Notes: generated by a model from the sequence alone, not told the origin. Shown: positions 17,967 through 26,289, counted from the stretch's first letter. The stretch is 64,000 nucleotides of DNA from an uncultured Eubacteriales bacterium (GCA_934546985.1 CAKTEE010000002.1:1-64000); one strand, 5' to 3'. Made by a program: numbers and translations.

Positions 17967-18308
17967 TTAGAACATGCTATTGATAATAATACCACATAAG
18001 CATGATACAGAATTGAGTGCGGTCGAAATTATAAGTGTTTTTGCAGCACTCCATTCGCACAATAGTTGATAGACGATTGCTTCTATTGTCACAACATATA
18101 ATTCTAAAAGAAATAAACTAAAACAATAAAATTCACAACCCAATATTTTAACACTTATTATTAATAAAAGATTCATCGCAGGGTTTGTCAGTATATTGCA
18201 AAGAAAAGAGTAGTAAAAAAATTTTTTCTTTTTTGTTAATATAAAAAATAATAAACCTTCAATTAATACAGTGATTAGTAAATTAATAAAGAAAAGAATA
18301 TATATCAT
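17967..18308 (-). CDS. Small integral membrane protein, unknown function
   Basis: 113 residues with four predicted membrane segments and almost no soluble part. Its ATG overlaps the stop of the 66-residue gene before it (18305-18308), so it should be translationally coupled. I do not recognise the family. It is the last gene of the MFS transporter unit and could be an accessory membrane subunit; that is inference from position only. Confidence 0.6.
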   Translation of the reverse strand: MIYILFFINLLITVLIEGLLFFILTKKKKFFYYSFLCNILTNPAMNLLLIISVKILGCEFYCFSLFLLELYVVTIEAIVYQLLCEWSAAKTLIISTALNSVSCLCGIIINSMF

Positions 18309-18505
18309 GAATTTTTATTATTTTTTTGGGATAAATCATTATCTTCACAGCAATTTTTTTTAATCGCTTTTCTGATTAGAATAATAGCAGCGATAATAAT
18401 GGCAATAACGATAAGTACGATTAAAGCAGGAACTCCTAAGAATACCAGTAATGAAGGTCCAACAGCTAAATCGAATAAAGTGTTATTAATATTTTTCTTT
18501 TTCAT
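18305..18505 (-). CDS. Single-span membrane protein, unknown function
   Basis: 66 residues: a polar N terminus, one very hydrophobic helix (about 17-45, Val/Ile-rich) and a basic, Cys-Cys containing, polar tail. AAGGAG lies eight bases before ATG 18505, inside the 3' end of the MFS gene, which it overlaps by 20 bases. No family recognised. The strong ribosome binding site and coupling on both sides argue that it is real. Confidence 0.6.
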   Translation of the reverse strand: MKKKNINNTLFDLAVGPSLLVFLGVPALIVLIVIAIIIAAIILIRKAIKKNCCEDNDLSQKNNKNS

Positions 18506-19532
18506 TTGATTTTACTCCTTTCTTTGTTGAGAAAAATGTACAGCAGGCTGAAATTAAAATAAAGCCAATTAAAACAGGATACCGTAATGAGGAAGAAACA
18601 GCCCAAAAATAAACAGGTATATTACCGCATAATAACGCCAATGTAGTTAATCCAAATGAAAAACCCGGATTGTGGTTTAGAACCGATGCAACCGTGCAAA
18701 GCGTAATTGGCATGGTGATATTAAAAAGAAGAATACCAATCATTGCAAGGATAGCATTATTTTCACCGAAATATAAAAATGGAACCGACAAAATTAATGC
18801 AAAAACGCCTGTTTTTCTTGCTCCGAATTTATCACCCAGAAAACCTCCGACAGCTTTGCCGGCACAAGCACAAATACTCGGAAATAAAATGAGTGCACCT
18901 ACGTTCCATTTTATTGGAAGAATAGAGCCGCCGTAAGAACGAATCGCTACAGATATCAATGCCAATGCTATTACACTTGCAGCAGGTAAGTTATTAGATA
19001 CTGTATAAAACTGGGATAAAGCTTGAGTTTTCTGCCGCCTTGTAAAGAGATATAACAGGATGACAGATAGAATCATAAGAATCAGCGGTAACAGAAAGTA
19101 TGAATAACCGATGTTTCCTGCTAAAATTCCAAGCGACACTCCAATTGCTCCTGAGGAAACAAACACACCGCTTCTGGACATTTTACCATTTGCAAACTTT
19201 AAACTGTCGATACCGCCGCCTACATGAAAGCAGGCATTTCCAAATGCACACAGTATTAATGCACACCATGGTAAACGGATGGATAATAATCCTATTGTTA
19301 CTAAAAAACATCCTGCAATTCCAATAGGTATGTTGGGACGCTTATCGCAAATATATCCTGCAAAAGGCTGTAAGCCGAATGCAATCATATTGTAGAGAAG
19401 GAAACCTGTTGCTACCGTTTGAAGATTATCAAAACTGTTTTTAAAACCGCAAAATAATATGTAAAAACAAGTGAAATCTACACATAAATGTGAAATTGTG
19501 TATACAGCTAACGAGTATGCAGATTTTCTGAT
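18486..19532 (-). CDS. MFS transporter, apparent AUC start codon
   Basis: 348 residues with about 10-12 membrane helices and an MFS loop (CDKRPN after helix 2). The first ATG/GTG/TTG in frame is at 19388, but that would remove helix 1. Upstream codons continue the fold in the same frame with no stop (HLCVDFTCFYILFCGFKN), reaching ATC at 19532, which has GGAGG eight bases before it. I therefore place the start at this ATC. Members of this group resemble sugar or drug exporters; the substrate is unknown. It is divergent from the VanG-like ligase and heads a unit with two small membrane proteins. A mutated ATG is the alternative explanation. Confidence 0.7.
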   Translation of the reverse strand: MRKSAYSLAVYTISHLCVDFTCFYILFCGFKNSFDNLQTVATGFLLYNMIAFGLQPFAGYICDKRPNIPIGIAGCFLVTIGLLSIRLPWCALILCAFGNACFHVGGGIDSLKFANGKMSRSGVFVSSGAIGVSLGILAGNIGYSYFLLPLILMILSVILLYLFTRRQKTQALSQFYTVSNNLPAASVIALALISVAIRSYGGSILPIKWNVGALILFPSICACAGKAVGGFLGDKFGARKTGVFALILSVPFLYFGENNAILAMIGILLFNITMPITLCTVASVLNHNPGFSFGLTTLALLCGNIPVYFWAVSSSLRYPVLIGFILISACCTFFSTKKGVKSNEKEKY

Positions 19533-19697
19533 AGAATATTCCTCCTTTTTTCAATTTACTACAAATATAGAGAGCATTATTAACATTTTGGTTTCAATTA
19601 TGTATGGAAAAATTTTTATATTGAGGTTCGTGTAAGAAAATCTTAAGAATCATTAAGTGAATTGCAAGATAAATTTAAAAAATTTTCCTGCTTTATT

Positions 19698-19706
19698 TGT
19701 TAAAAT
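19698..19706 (+). promoter_or_regulatory. Candidate extended -10 promoter for the ligase-racemase pair
   Basis: TGTTAAAAT fits an extended -10 (TGn + TAAAAT) 33 bases before the ligase start. No -35 is evident at 17 bases. The 206-base divergent region (19533-19738) shows nothing else I can name apart from the MFS ribosome binding site. Confidence 0.35.
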
Positions 19707-19738
19707 AATTAAAAATGAATATAAAGAAGGAATTTAAT

Positions 19739-20818
19739 ATGGAACAGAAAGCGATTGCTGTAATTTTTGGCGGCTGTTCATCAGAATATAAAGTTTCGCT
19801 AACCTCAGCGTCAGCCATTCTCAAAGAATTGATTTCAATGAACCGTTATAAAATTATCATGATTGGAATTACCTGCAACGGGCAATGGTTTCGTTACCGT
19901 GGTCCTATTGAAAAAATTGAAAATGATACTTGGTGTAATCCTATGTATTGTACAGAAGCCTTTTTCAGTCCATGCAGAAATCAAAAATCTTTGATTGAAT
20001 TTTACGGCGGACATTATGAAACGGTTAAAATAGATGCTGTATTTCCTGTACTTCATGGTAAAAATGGTGAAGACGGAACAATACAAGGTTTATTAGAACT
20101 TGCAAATCTTCCGTATGTAGGTTGTGGGGTATTAAGTTCTGCATTATGTATGGACAAGGCATTGACACATGCCATAATAGAAACGATTGGGATTCAAGTG
20201 CCAAAATCTGTTGCGGTTTATCAAAGGGATGGCGTATCATGTCTAAAGCAAGTGCAGAATTTGAAATACCCTTTGTTTGTAAAACCAGCCAGAGCAGGTT
20301 CTTCTTTTGGTATTACAAAAGTTCTTTTTCAAAAGGATTTATGGAACGCTATGAAAGCAGCATGGCAATATGATGAAAAAATTGTAATTGAAGAGGGAAT
20401 AGATGGTTTTGAAGTTGGATGCGCTGTTTTGGGAAATCATGAACTGACAATAGGAAAAGTCGATGAAATTGAGCTGAATCAGGATTTTTTTGATTTTCAT
20501 GAAAAGTACTCTGATCAATCGGGTTCTGTCATTCATATACCCGCAAGAATTACGCAGCAGCAAGCATGTCAAATTAAAAAAGCGGCCATTTTAATTTATG
20601 AAACATTAGGATGCAAAGGAATGGCAAGAATTGACTTTTTTCTTACGCCTGATGCAAATATTGTCTTTAATGAGGTTAATACAATTCCTGGATTTACTTC
20701 CCATAGCCGGTTCCCCAATATGCTCAGAAGTATTGGAATATCATTCTCAGAAATTATTGAGCAGTTGATTGAACTGGCTTTGGAAACTTCCTTGGAAAAA
20801 CAAGTGTTATCGAAGTAA
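19739..20818 (+). CDS. D-Ala-D-Ser ligase, VanG type (ATP-grasp)
   Basis: 359 residues of the D-Ala-D-X ligase family. FPVLHGKNGEDGT, YVGCGVLSSALCMDK, PLFVKPARAGSSFGI and NEVNTIPGFTSHSRFPNM are the family motifs, and the whole length resembles VanG as I remember it (for example IVEE/GFEVGCAVLG, KVDEIEL). The omega loop reads FFDFHEKY; EKY is found in the D-Ser-adding ligases VanC, VanE and VanG, whereas D-Lac ligases have EKG. ATG 19739 has AGAAGG eight bases upstream; an ATG at 19715 lacks one. A racemase follows 29 bases later. The likely product is D-Ala-D-Ser for peptidoglycan precursors; D-Ala-D-Ala synthesis cannot be excluded. Confidence 0.82.
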   Translation: MEQKAIAVIFGGCSSEYKVSLTSASAILKELISMNRYKIIMIGITCNGQWFRYRGPIEKIENDTWCNPMYCTEAFFSPCRNQKSLIEFYGGHYETVKIDAVFPVLHGKNGEDGTIQGLLELANLPYVGCGVLSSALCMDKALTHAIIETIGIQVPKSVAVYQRDGVSCLKQVQNLKYPLFVKPARAGSSFGITKVLFQKDLWNAMKAAWQYDEKIVIEEGIDGFEVGCAVLGNHELTIGKVDEIELNQDFFDFHEKYSDQSGSVIHIPARITQQQACQIKKAAILIYETLGCKGMARIDFFLTPDANIVFNEVNTIPGFTSHSRFPNMLRSIGISFSEIIEQLIELALETSLEKQVLSK

Positions 20819-20847
20819 AAACAGGAATGAATAATGAGGGTATAAAA

Positions 20848-22050
20848 ATGGAACAAATCAGAAGAACGGACAAATGCTATATTATTATGCCTCAACATAA
20901 GGAGAAGCGGCAGATAATGGATGACAAAGAAAAGCAAAAGCGGGCGTGGGCAGAAATCAATACTGAAAATTTAAAACATAATTTACAGGAACTGAATCAT
21001 ATAATGCCCAAATCCTGTCAGATGATGGCAGTAGTGAAAGCAAATGCTTATGGGCACGGAGCATTAGAAATCAGCAGGATATTGGCAGATGAAGGTGTTC
21101 AGGCTTTTGCGGTAGCAACATTAAAAGAGGGGATTCAACTTCGGAAAAATGGGATTAAAGGTGAAATATTAATACTGGGCATGACAGAAGCGAGTAATGT
21201 TTCTTTAATAAAGAAATGGGATTTAACACAAACGGTTGTTGACTTTGATCATGCAGAACGATTACAGCAAGAGAATATCAAAATAAAAGTACATGTAAAA
21301 ATTGATACTGGTATGGAACGTTTAGGTGAACCTTATTATGAATGGAGAAATATCCTTAAAATATATCAAATGACAAATCTATCTATTACAGGAATTTACA
21401 CACATTTATGTGTTGCGGATAGTTTAGATCCTTATGATGTTGCGTTTACATATGGTCAAATTCGACGGTTTTATACAATACTTAATAAAATCCGTATGGC
21501 TCATATTGTACCGGGAAAAATTCATATTCAAAGCAGTTACGGACTTTTAAATTATCCTGAACTTCACTCTGACTATGTAAGAGTTGGGATTGCTTTATAC
21601 GGTGCCTTGAGCAACCCAAATGATACCATAAAAACTAAAATAAACTTGCGTCCGGTTCTAACGTTAAAAGCCAAGATTGCGTTGGTTAAAAATTTACAGG
21701 AAGGAGATACTGTAGGATATGGACGGAATTTTACAGCAAAAAATAAAACTCGTATTGCTGTAGTCACTATTGGTTATGCAGACGGTATCCCAAGAAATCT
21801 CTCCTGCGGAAAAGGTTCTGTTATTATAAAAGGGAAAAAAGCACCTATTATTGGCAATATTTGTATGGACCAGCTCATCATTGATATTTCAGAAATCAAA
21901 GATACTGTATCTTGTGGGGATGAGGTAATACTCATTGGAGAGTATGGCAATCAAAAAATTTCCCCGGAAATGTTTGCGCAGAATGCAGAAACGATAACGA
22001 ATGAAATACTAAGCCGCATTGGGGAACGGGTAGAAAAAATATACTTATAA
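20848..22050 (+). CDS. PLP-dependent racemase, alanine/serine (VanT-like active site)
   Basis: 400 residues. Lys64 in VVKANAYGHG binds PLP; the catalytic Tyr lies in VGYGRNF, and GNICMDQ and GYADGIPR are family blocks. In alanine racemases the C-terminal block reads T-I-N-Y-E; here it is T-I-T-N385-E. Replacement of this Tyr (354 in the Geobacillus enzyme) by Asn is the reported mark of VanT serine racemases. Unlike VanT there is no membrane acyltransferase domain. GAGGG lies seven bases before ATG 20848, but ATG 20917 (AAGGAG at 12 bases) would give a more typical 377-residue enzyme. Probably co-transcribed with the ligase, supplying D-Ser and/or D-Ala. Confidence 0.85.
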   Translation: MEQIRRTDKCYIIMPQHKEKRQIMDDKEKQKRAWAEINTENLKHNLQELNHIMPKSCQMMAVVKANAYGHGALEISRILADEGVQAFAVATLKEGIQLRKNGIKGEILILGMTEASNVSLIKKWDLTQTVVDFDHAERLQQENIKIKVHVKIDTGMERLGEPYYEWRNILKIYQMTNLSITGIYTHLCVADSLDPYDVAFTYGQIRRFYTILNKIRMAHIVPGKIHIQSSYGLLNYPELHSDYVRVGIALYGALSNPNDTIKTKINLRPVLTLKAKIALVKNLQEGDTVGYGRNFTAKNKTRIAVVTIGYADGIPRNLSCGKGSVIIKGKKAPIIGNICMDQLIIDISEIKDTVSCGDEVILIGEYGNQKISPEMFAQNAETITNEILSRIGERVEKIYL

Positions 22051-22060
22051 AATACCGAAA

Positions 22061-22100
22061 AAAGGTACAGAAAAAGATTTAATTTTTTTCTGTACTTTTT
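22061..22100. terminator. Bidirectional terminator between racemase and recombinase genes
   Basis: AAAGGTACAGAAAAA (22061-22075) pairs with TTTTTCTGTACTTTT (22085-22099) with one G-U. T-runs occur on both exits. The minus-strand recombinase stop codon (22079-22081) lies in the loop. Confidence 0.75.
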
Positions 22101-23077
22101 GTATTAGTTTTTTTGATATTGGAAAGGGGATTTGCATTTGCCGCATCTTTCATTTGCTGGCTGGATAAATGAGTATAAATTTCTGTTGTTCCTAAATTTT
22201 CATGTCCTAAAATTTCTTTTAAAATTAATACATCAACATTCCCTTGCTGATACATTAACGTTGCGGCAGTATGCCGCAGCTTATGCGTAGAATAACCTTG
22301 TCCGTCAAGTCCGGCTTTTTGAAGATTACTGTAAACAATATGCTGTACCGTTTTAGGACTGATACGCTGTTTCAGCCGGCTTAAAAAGAAAGCGTTTTTA
22401 TCTTTTACACCATCTACAGGGCGAACTCTCCGATAATCATTAATAGAATTCACACATGCTTGATTAAGATATAGGATTCGTTCTTTATTGCCTTTGCCTG
22501 TTACACGAATTGTGTTATCATCATGAATATCGCTTAGGTTTAGATTTACAAGTTCAGAGAGACGAAGACCACAATTTAAAAACAGAGTTAAAATACAATA
22601 GTCGCGTTCTTTATATGTGCCGTCTACATTTTTCAGCAGCATCAAACTTTGCTCTACAGTTAGATATTTAGGCAAAGCTTGTTTCAATTTAGGTCCATCT
22701 AATTCAAGCATTGGATTGGTTTGAATTCGGCCTGCTTTAGATGTCAAATAATTAAAAAAGGAACGAAGGCTTGAAACCTTTCTGGAACGGGCTGCTGCAT
22801 TATTTTTACGAACATCTTTACAATATTTTAAATAAGAGTAAGCGTCCATTAACGTAATAGATGCAATAAAGTCGGTAGTAATGTCTGAAATTTCTATTTC
22901 TTCAAACGCTTTGTCTTTGTCCGTAAGACCGCGATAAATCTTCATAAAACGAAAAAAAGTGCGTAAATCCATAGCATATTCTGAAACAGTTAATGTCGAT
23001 TTGCCTTTTACAATTTCTGTATATGTAAGAAAATCCTGAACATCTGCAGGTAAAGTTTTTGAATCAATATGAACCAA
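22079..23077 (-). CDS. Tyrosine recombinase, XerC/XerD-like, catalytically complete
   Basis: 332 residues. N-terminal SAM-like DNA-binding domain (about 8-130), then the catalytic domain with Arg172 (GLRLSE), Lys195, His265-x-x-Arg268, His292 (LGHEN) and nucleophile Tyr301 (IYTHL). All six catalytic positions are present. The start is TTG 23077 with AAGGAG ten bases upstream. No excisionase, attachment repeat or phage gene lies nearby, so a chromosomal Xer function is more likely than a mobile element integrase. A second Xer-like protein at 56.1 kb lacks catalytic residues. Confidence 0.88.
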   Translation of the reverse strand: MVHIDSKTLPADVQDFLTYTEIVKGKSTLTVSEYAMDLRTFFRFMKIYRGLTDKDKAFEEIEISDITTDFIASITLMDAYSYLKYCKDVRKNNAAARSRKVSSLRSFFNYLTSKAGRIQTNPMLELDGPKLKQALPKYLTVEQSLMLLKNVDGTYKERDYCILTLFLNCGLRLSELVNLNLSDIHDDNTIRVTGKGNKERILYLNQACVNSINDYRRVRPVDGVKDKNAFFLSRLKQRISPKTVQHIVYSNLQKAGLDGQGYSTHKLRHTAATLMYQQGNVDVLILKEILGHENLGTTEIYTHLSSQQMKDAANANPLSNIKKTNTKSTEKN

Positions 23078-23187
23078 TAGGAATCAACTCCTTGTAATTT
23101 TACATAGAAATATGCAATCAGCATATCCTAAAGAAACAATAAAAGTATAATAGAAAATATGGCTTTTTTCAAGTTTTCTCTGCCCTG

Positions 23188-23217
23188 AATTATACAAAAT
23201 ATTTATTTTGTATAATT
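23188..23217. repeat. AT-only-core perfect palindrome, 14-bp arms
   Basis: AATTATACAAAATA (23188-23201) and its exact complement (23204-23217) are separated by two bases. It lies between the stop of the GME-fold gene and the recombinase start. It lacks a GC core and a T-run, so it is a poor terminator; a protein binding site is possible. The rest of 23078-23231 shows only the recombinase ribosome binding site. Confidence 0.5.
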
Positions 23218-23231
23218 AATAATATTTTAAA

Positions 23232-23978
23232 TTACTCCTCTAATAATGGTATTATGCCTCCAATATCTACCAATGCGCCATCCTGCAAACAGATAAATTG
23301 CATACAATGGTCCTTCAAAAATTTTTTAATATCATTACTATCAGGATGGCTCTCTATATTTCCGGTAAATGCAAGAAGGTTTTTATCTAATAATCCGGTA
23401 CATCCACCAATAAAACCGTAAGATAATCCTTCTAATTCAATATATCCCGGACGGATTTCTAAAACGTCTATATTGCAGCCGCTGCATATTTTTGCAATTT
23501 GTTTATCTGATGTTATAACTGCATTTTTATTAACGATACATACAGAACATTTTGTGTATCCTTGATTAACATGTTTCACATTGATGCGATTTTTATAAGA
23601 ATAATCCAAAATTTCCCGGGAAATTACTTTTGTATTGCATAATAATAAATCTCCAATGCGACAGGCATTTAGTAAAACATCATTTGGGTAATCTTGACGC
23701 ATTGGTTTTGATATGTAATTACATTGAAAACCAGCTTTTTGTAAGTGAATAAAAGTTTTTGATTCATTTTTTGCAATGAGGATATAATTGTCCCTAAGAT
23801 GGTGTATTGTCATATCAGCATGGCATGATATCTGCGGTTGTATATAATTATTCCTTTGAATTTTTATAGATTCAATATTTCGTGCTGACAATGCACTATG
23901 TATGGACGGGTATGCACAACCAACTGCGGTCATACATACCCGTCCTGATGGTAAATTAGGGTTTTTTAAAAATTTCAT
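23232..23978 (-). CDS. DUF6873 family protein with predicted GME (amidinotransferase-like) fold
   Basis: 248 residues. Blocks such as HADM (54-57), NQGYTKCSVCIV (about 138-149), AVITSD and GFIGGCTG match what I recall of DUF6873, annotated as a guanidino-modifying-enzyme fold protein in Clostridia. In that fold Cys, His and Asp/Glu form the active site, and HAD plus the late Cys (GGCTG) are candidates. No substrate is known. It ends a unit that starts with the adaptor and permease genes, 17 bases after the permease stop; a functional link is not established. Confidence 0.65.
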   Translation of the reverse strand: MKFLKNPNLPSGRVCMTAVGCAYPSIHSALSARNIESIKIQRNNYIQPQISCHADMTIHHLRDNYILIAKNESKTFIHLQKAGFQCNYISKPMRQDYPNDVLLNACRIGDLLLCNTKVISREILDYSYKNRINVKHVNQGYTKCSVCIVNKNAVITSDKQIAKICSGCNIDVLEIRPGYIELEGLSYGFIGGCTGLLDKNLLAFTGNIESHPDSNDIKKFLKDHCMQFICLQDGALVDIGGIIPLLEE

Positions 23979-23995
23979 ATAAATCCGTCCATAAT

Positions 23996-25180
23996 TTATT
24001 CTCTGCGCAAAGCATCAACCGGTTTTAAGTGAGCCGCCTTATATGCTGGATAAGCTCCAAATATGCATCCAATGAAAACAGATATAATAAGACAACTGAT
24101 ATATCTTTGATAAGACAGAATCATTTCAAAATGGAAAATTCGAGTACCTGCATACGCTATCGATGTCCCTGCAAAGATACCAATTATACATCCAATCAAT
24201 GCGATTGTAAATGCTTCTAAAATAAATTCACCTAATATTTTGTGATTTTTAGCTCCGATTGCTTTTTTTATCCCTATTTCTCTAGTACGTTCATTTACAG
24301 ATACAAGCATTACAGTCATAATTCCCAAACCTGCAACAACAAGTGAAATTCCACCAATCATCGAAAGGATTAGCGTTACAATATTCAGAAGGTTTGCCAG
24401 TGATTCTCTCTGATTGGAAAGATTCTGTGATTCATAGTTTCCCCGGTATCCGGTTGATTGTTCCAATGTCCGTATTAAATTTTCTGTAACTTTATCAATG
24501 TCCTCCCCTTCCCGAATTTTTACGGCAATACGGTCGAGGGTATCTTTATTGGTTACACGTTGATACGTAGTATATGGGATATATATAAAAGAAGGTAAAA
24601 CACTGCCGGCAATATTATTTAAAATACCACTGCCTGATTTTACAACTCCTATTACTTTATATGCATCTTCTTGTCCATTCACATAAATATTTAAAGTCTT
24701 TCCTACAATATTTGTTCTACGATATAATTTTTTAGCTAATTCTTCATCGACCATACAAACATTAGCGCCGGATTTTACATCTTGTGTTTTTAGGTTTCGG
24801 CCATAAAGCAAATCAAGTTTTAAAATTACCGGATTTTCCTGAACACCAAATAAAGTAGTTTTTATTTCTTCATCATGGATTTGAATCGCAGAGTCTGTGA
24901 TTAACAGTGGTTCTGCTGTTAATACATTTTTATTTTTCTGCAATGTTTCCAGTTCAGATTCTTTTAAAGAGCATCCAGTATTTAATTTGGTATTCGCTGT
25001 AATTGTTAATCCGTCCATTCCCAAATTATCTAATTCGGAATTTACCGCCCTTGTTCCGGTATCACCAATATATCCAATCAAAACAACAGAGGTAACACCA
25101 ATCGCAACGCTGATAATAGAAAGTACAGTTCTAATTTTCATTTGTTGGAACAGCCGATACAAGTCAGTAAAAAGGCTCAT
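23996..25180 (-). CDS. ABC transporter permease (MacB/FtsX type) without ATPase domain
   Basis: 394 residues with the MacB permease layout: membrane helix at about 17-38, a large extracytoplasmic MacB_PCD domain, and three helices in the last 130 residues. The cytoplasmic loop ERTREIGIKKAIGA is the family mark. MacB proper has a fused N-terminal ATPase; here none is present, as in Firmicutes YknZ. Its ATG overlaps the adaptor stop by four bases. It should export a peptide, lipid or antimicrobial with an ATPase that is not in this locus. Confidence 0.88.
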   Translation of the reverse strand: MSLFTDLYRLFQQMKIRTVLSIISVAIGVTSVVLIGYIGDTGTRAVNSELDNLGMDGLTITANTKLNTGCSLKESELETLQKNKNVLTAEPLLITDSAIQIHDEEIKTTLFGVQENPVILKLDLLYGRNLKTQDVKSGANVCMVDEELAKKLYRRTNIVGKTLNIYVNGQEDAYKVIGVVKSGSGILNNIAGSVLPSFIYIPYTTYQRVTNKDTLDRIAVKIREGEDIDKVTENLIRTLEQSTGYRGNYESQNLSNQRESLANLLNIVTLILSMIGGISLVVAGLGIMTVMLVSVNERTREIGIKKAIGAKNHKILGEFILEAFTIALIGCIIGIFAGTSIAYAGTRIFHFEMILSYQRYISCLIISVFIGCIFGAYPAYKAAHLKPVDALRRE

Positions 25181-26136
25181 GCGCTAACGGCTCCTTCCAA
25201 AGTTGCTTTAACATAACTCCCATTTTTCTTGATTTGTGAAATATCGCAAATAATATTCTGCCCTTCAGATATTCCATCAAGGATTTCAAAACCTTGATTA
25301 TATTCCTTGCCTGTTGTAATAATGCGCTTTTCAGCTTTACCCTCTTGATAAATATAAACAAACTCGTTACCATCCTCGTCTTGTCCTACAGCTTCATAAG
25401 GAACAATTAACTTTTCTGTTTCCGGAGCTGTGATGATTTCTGCCTTTGAGCTGAAACCGGATTTCAATTTATCATCTGCATTATCAATAGTAATGATAAC
25501 ATCTACTACAGTTTGCATTGCTGTTCCGTTTACAATTTGTTTTGCATCTGAAGAAATCTCTTTTACAGTACCTGTATATTCCTGTCCTTTAAAACCTGCG
25601 CCTGTAATTAAAACTTGCTGCTCTTTTTCAATTGCACTGATTTGATTTTCGCTTACTTGCGCTACAACTTGCATACTATCATTTCCGGCAATAGTGATAA
25701 GAGTTGTGGAGGGAGATGCCATTTTCCCCTGCTGAACATTCATTGAAGTTATTCTGCCGCTGATAGGCGCATATACGGCAGAGGGTACTGAAGATACATC
25801 TATGTTCATATTAGATAACTTCCCGCTAATACCCGCAGCAGAAGCCATGATTGCTGCTGATTGTGTTTTATCAACTGAAATTAATAAATCTCCCTTTTTT
25901 ACTACATCCCCTTTTTTTACTTTTACAGAAGATGGAAAAATAGGAACGTCATAGCTTAAATTCTCATTATCAGTTTCCTGAACTGTTCCATTACAGACAA
26001 TTGATTCTTTAATACTCTCCTTTTGTACAACTGCAATCGTAACGTTCGGTATATTTGCTTCTGAAATCTCCGGAATTGCAAATGCACATAATAGTAATGC
26101 CGCTGTAATATAAAATAATCTTAAAAATTTTTTCAT
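25177..26136 (-). CDS. MacA/HlyD-type membrane fusion (adaptor) protein
   Basis: 319 residues. N-terminal membrane anchor (about 5-25), a split lipoyl domain (VKKGDVVKKGDLLISVDK ... YAPISGRITSMNVQQGK), a beta-barrel and a membrane-proximal domain. The helical hairpin between the lipoyl halves is very short (about 30 residues), as expected in a Gram-positive cell with no outer-membrane partner. It pairs with the permease, as YknX pairs with YknZ in Bacillus. The YknY-like ATPase is missing from the neighbourhood. Confidence 0.87.
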   Translation of the reverse strand: MKKFLRLFYITAALLLCAFAIPEISEANIPNVTIAVVQKESIKESIVCNGTVQETDNENLSYDVPIFPSSVKVKKGDVVKKGDLLISVDKTQSAAIMASAAGISGKLSNMNIDVSSVPSAVYAPISGRITSMNVQQGKMASPSTTLITIAGNDSMQVVAQVSENQISAIEKEQQVLITGAGFKGQEYTGTVKEISSDAKQIVNGTAMQTVVDVIITIDNADDKLKSGFSSKAEIITAPETEKLIVPYEAVGQDEDGNEFVYIYQEGKAEKRIITTGKEYNQGFEILDGISEGQNIICDISQIKKNGSYVKATLEGAVSA

Positions 26137-26289
26137 ACCGTAGTTTAACCCCTTCTTGCGTTATATCTTTATTATTAGAAACGCGTAAGGGAATATGAAT
26201 CCTTTTCGGAAGAAAATTTTTGTATATTTGGGTTTTTATAAAGCATAATAAGTATAAAACCAATAAACAGCGAAAGAGGTAGGATTTCA

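Noticed and set aside
18486..19388. MFS gene as a 5'-truncated pseudogene
   Set aside because: Upstream codons continue the fold without a stop and end at a well-placed ribosome binding site; the only oddity is the start codon.
22079..23077. Tyrosine recombinase as sign of a prophage or integrative element
   Set aside because: No phage, conjugation or excision genes and no direct repeats are visible; the neighbours are ordinary chromosomal genes.
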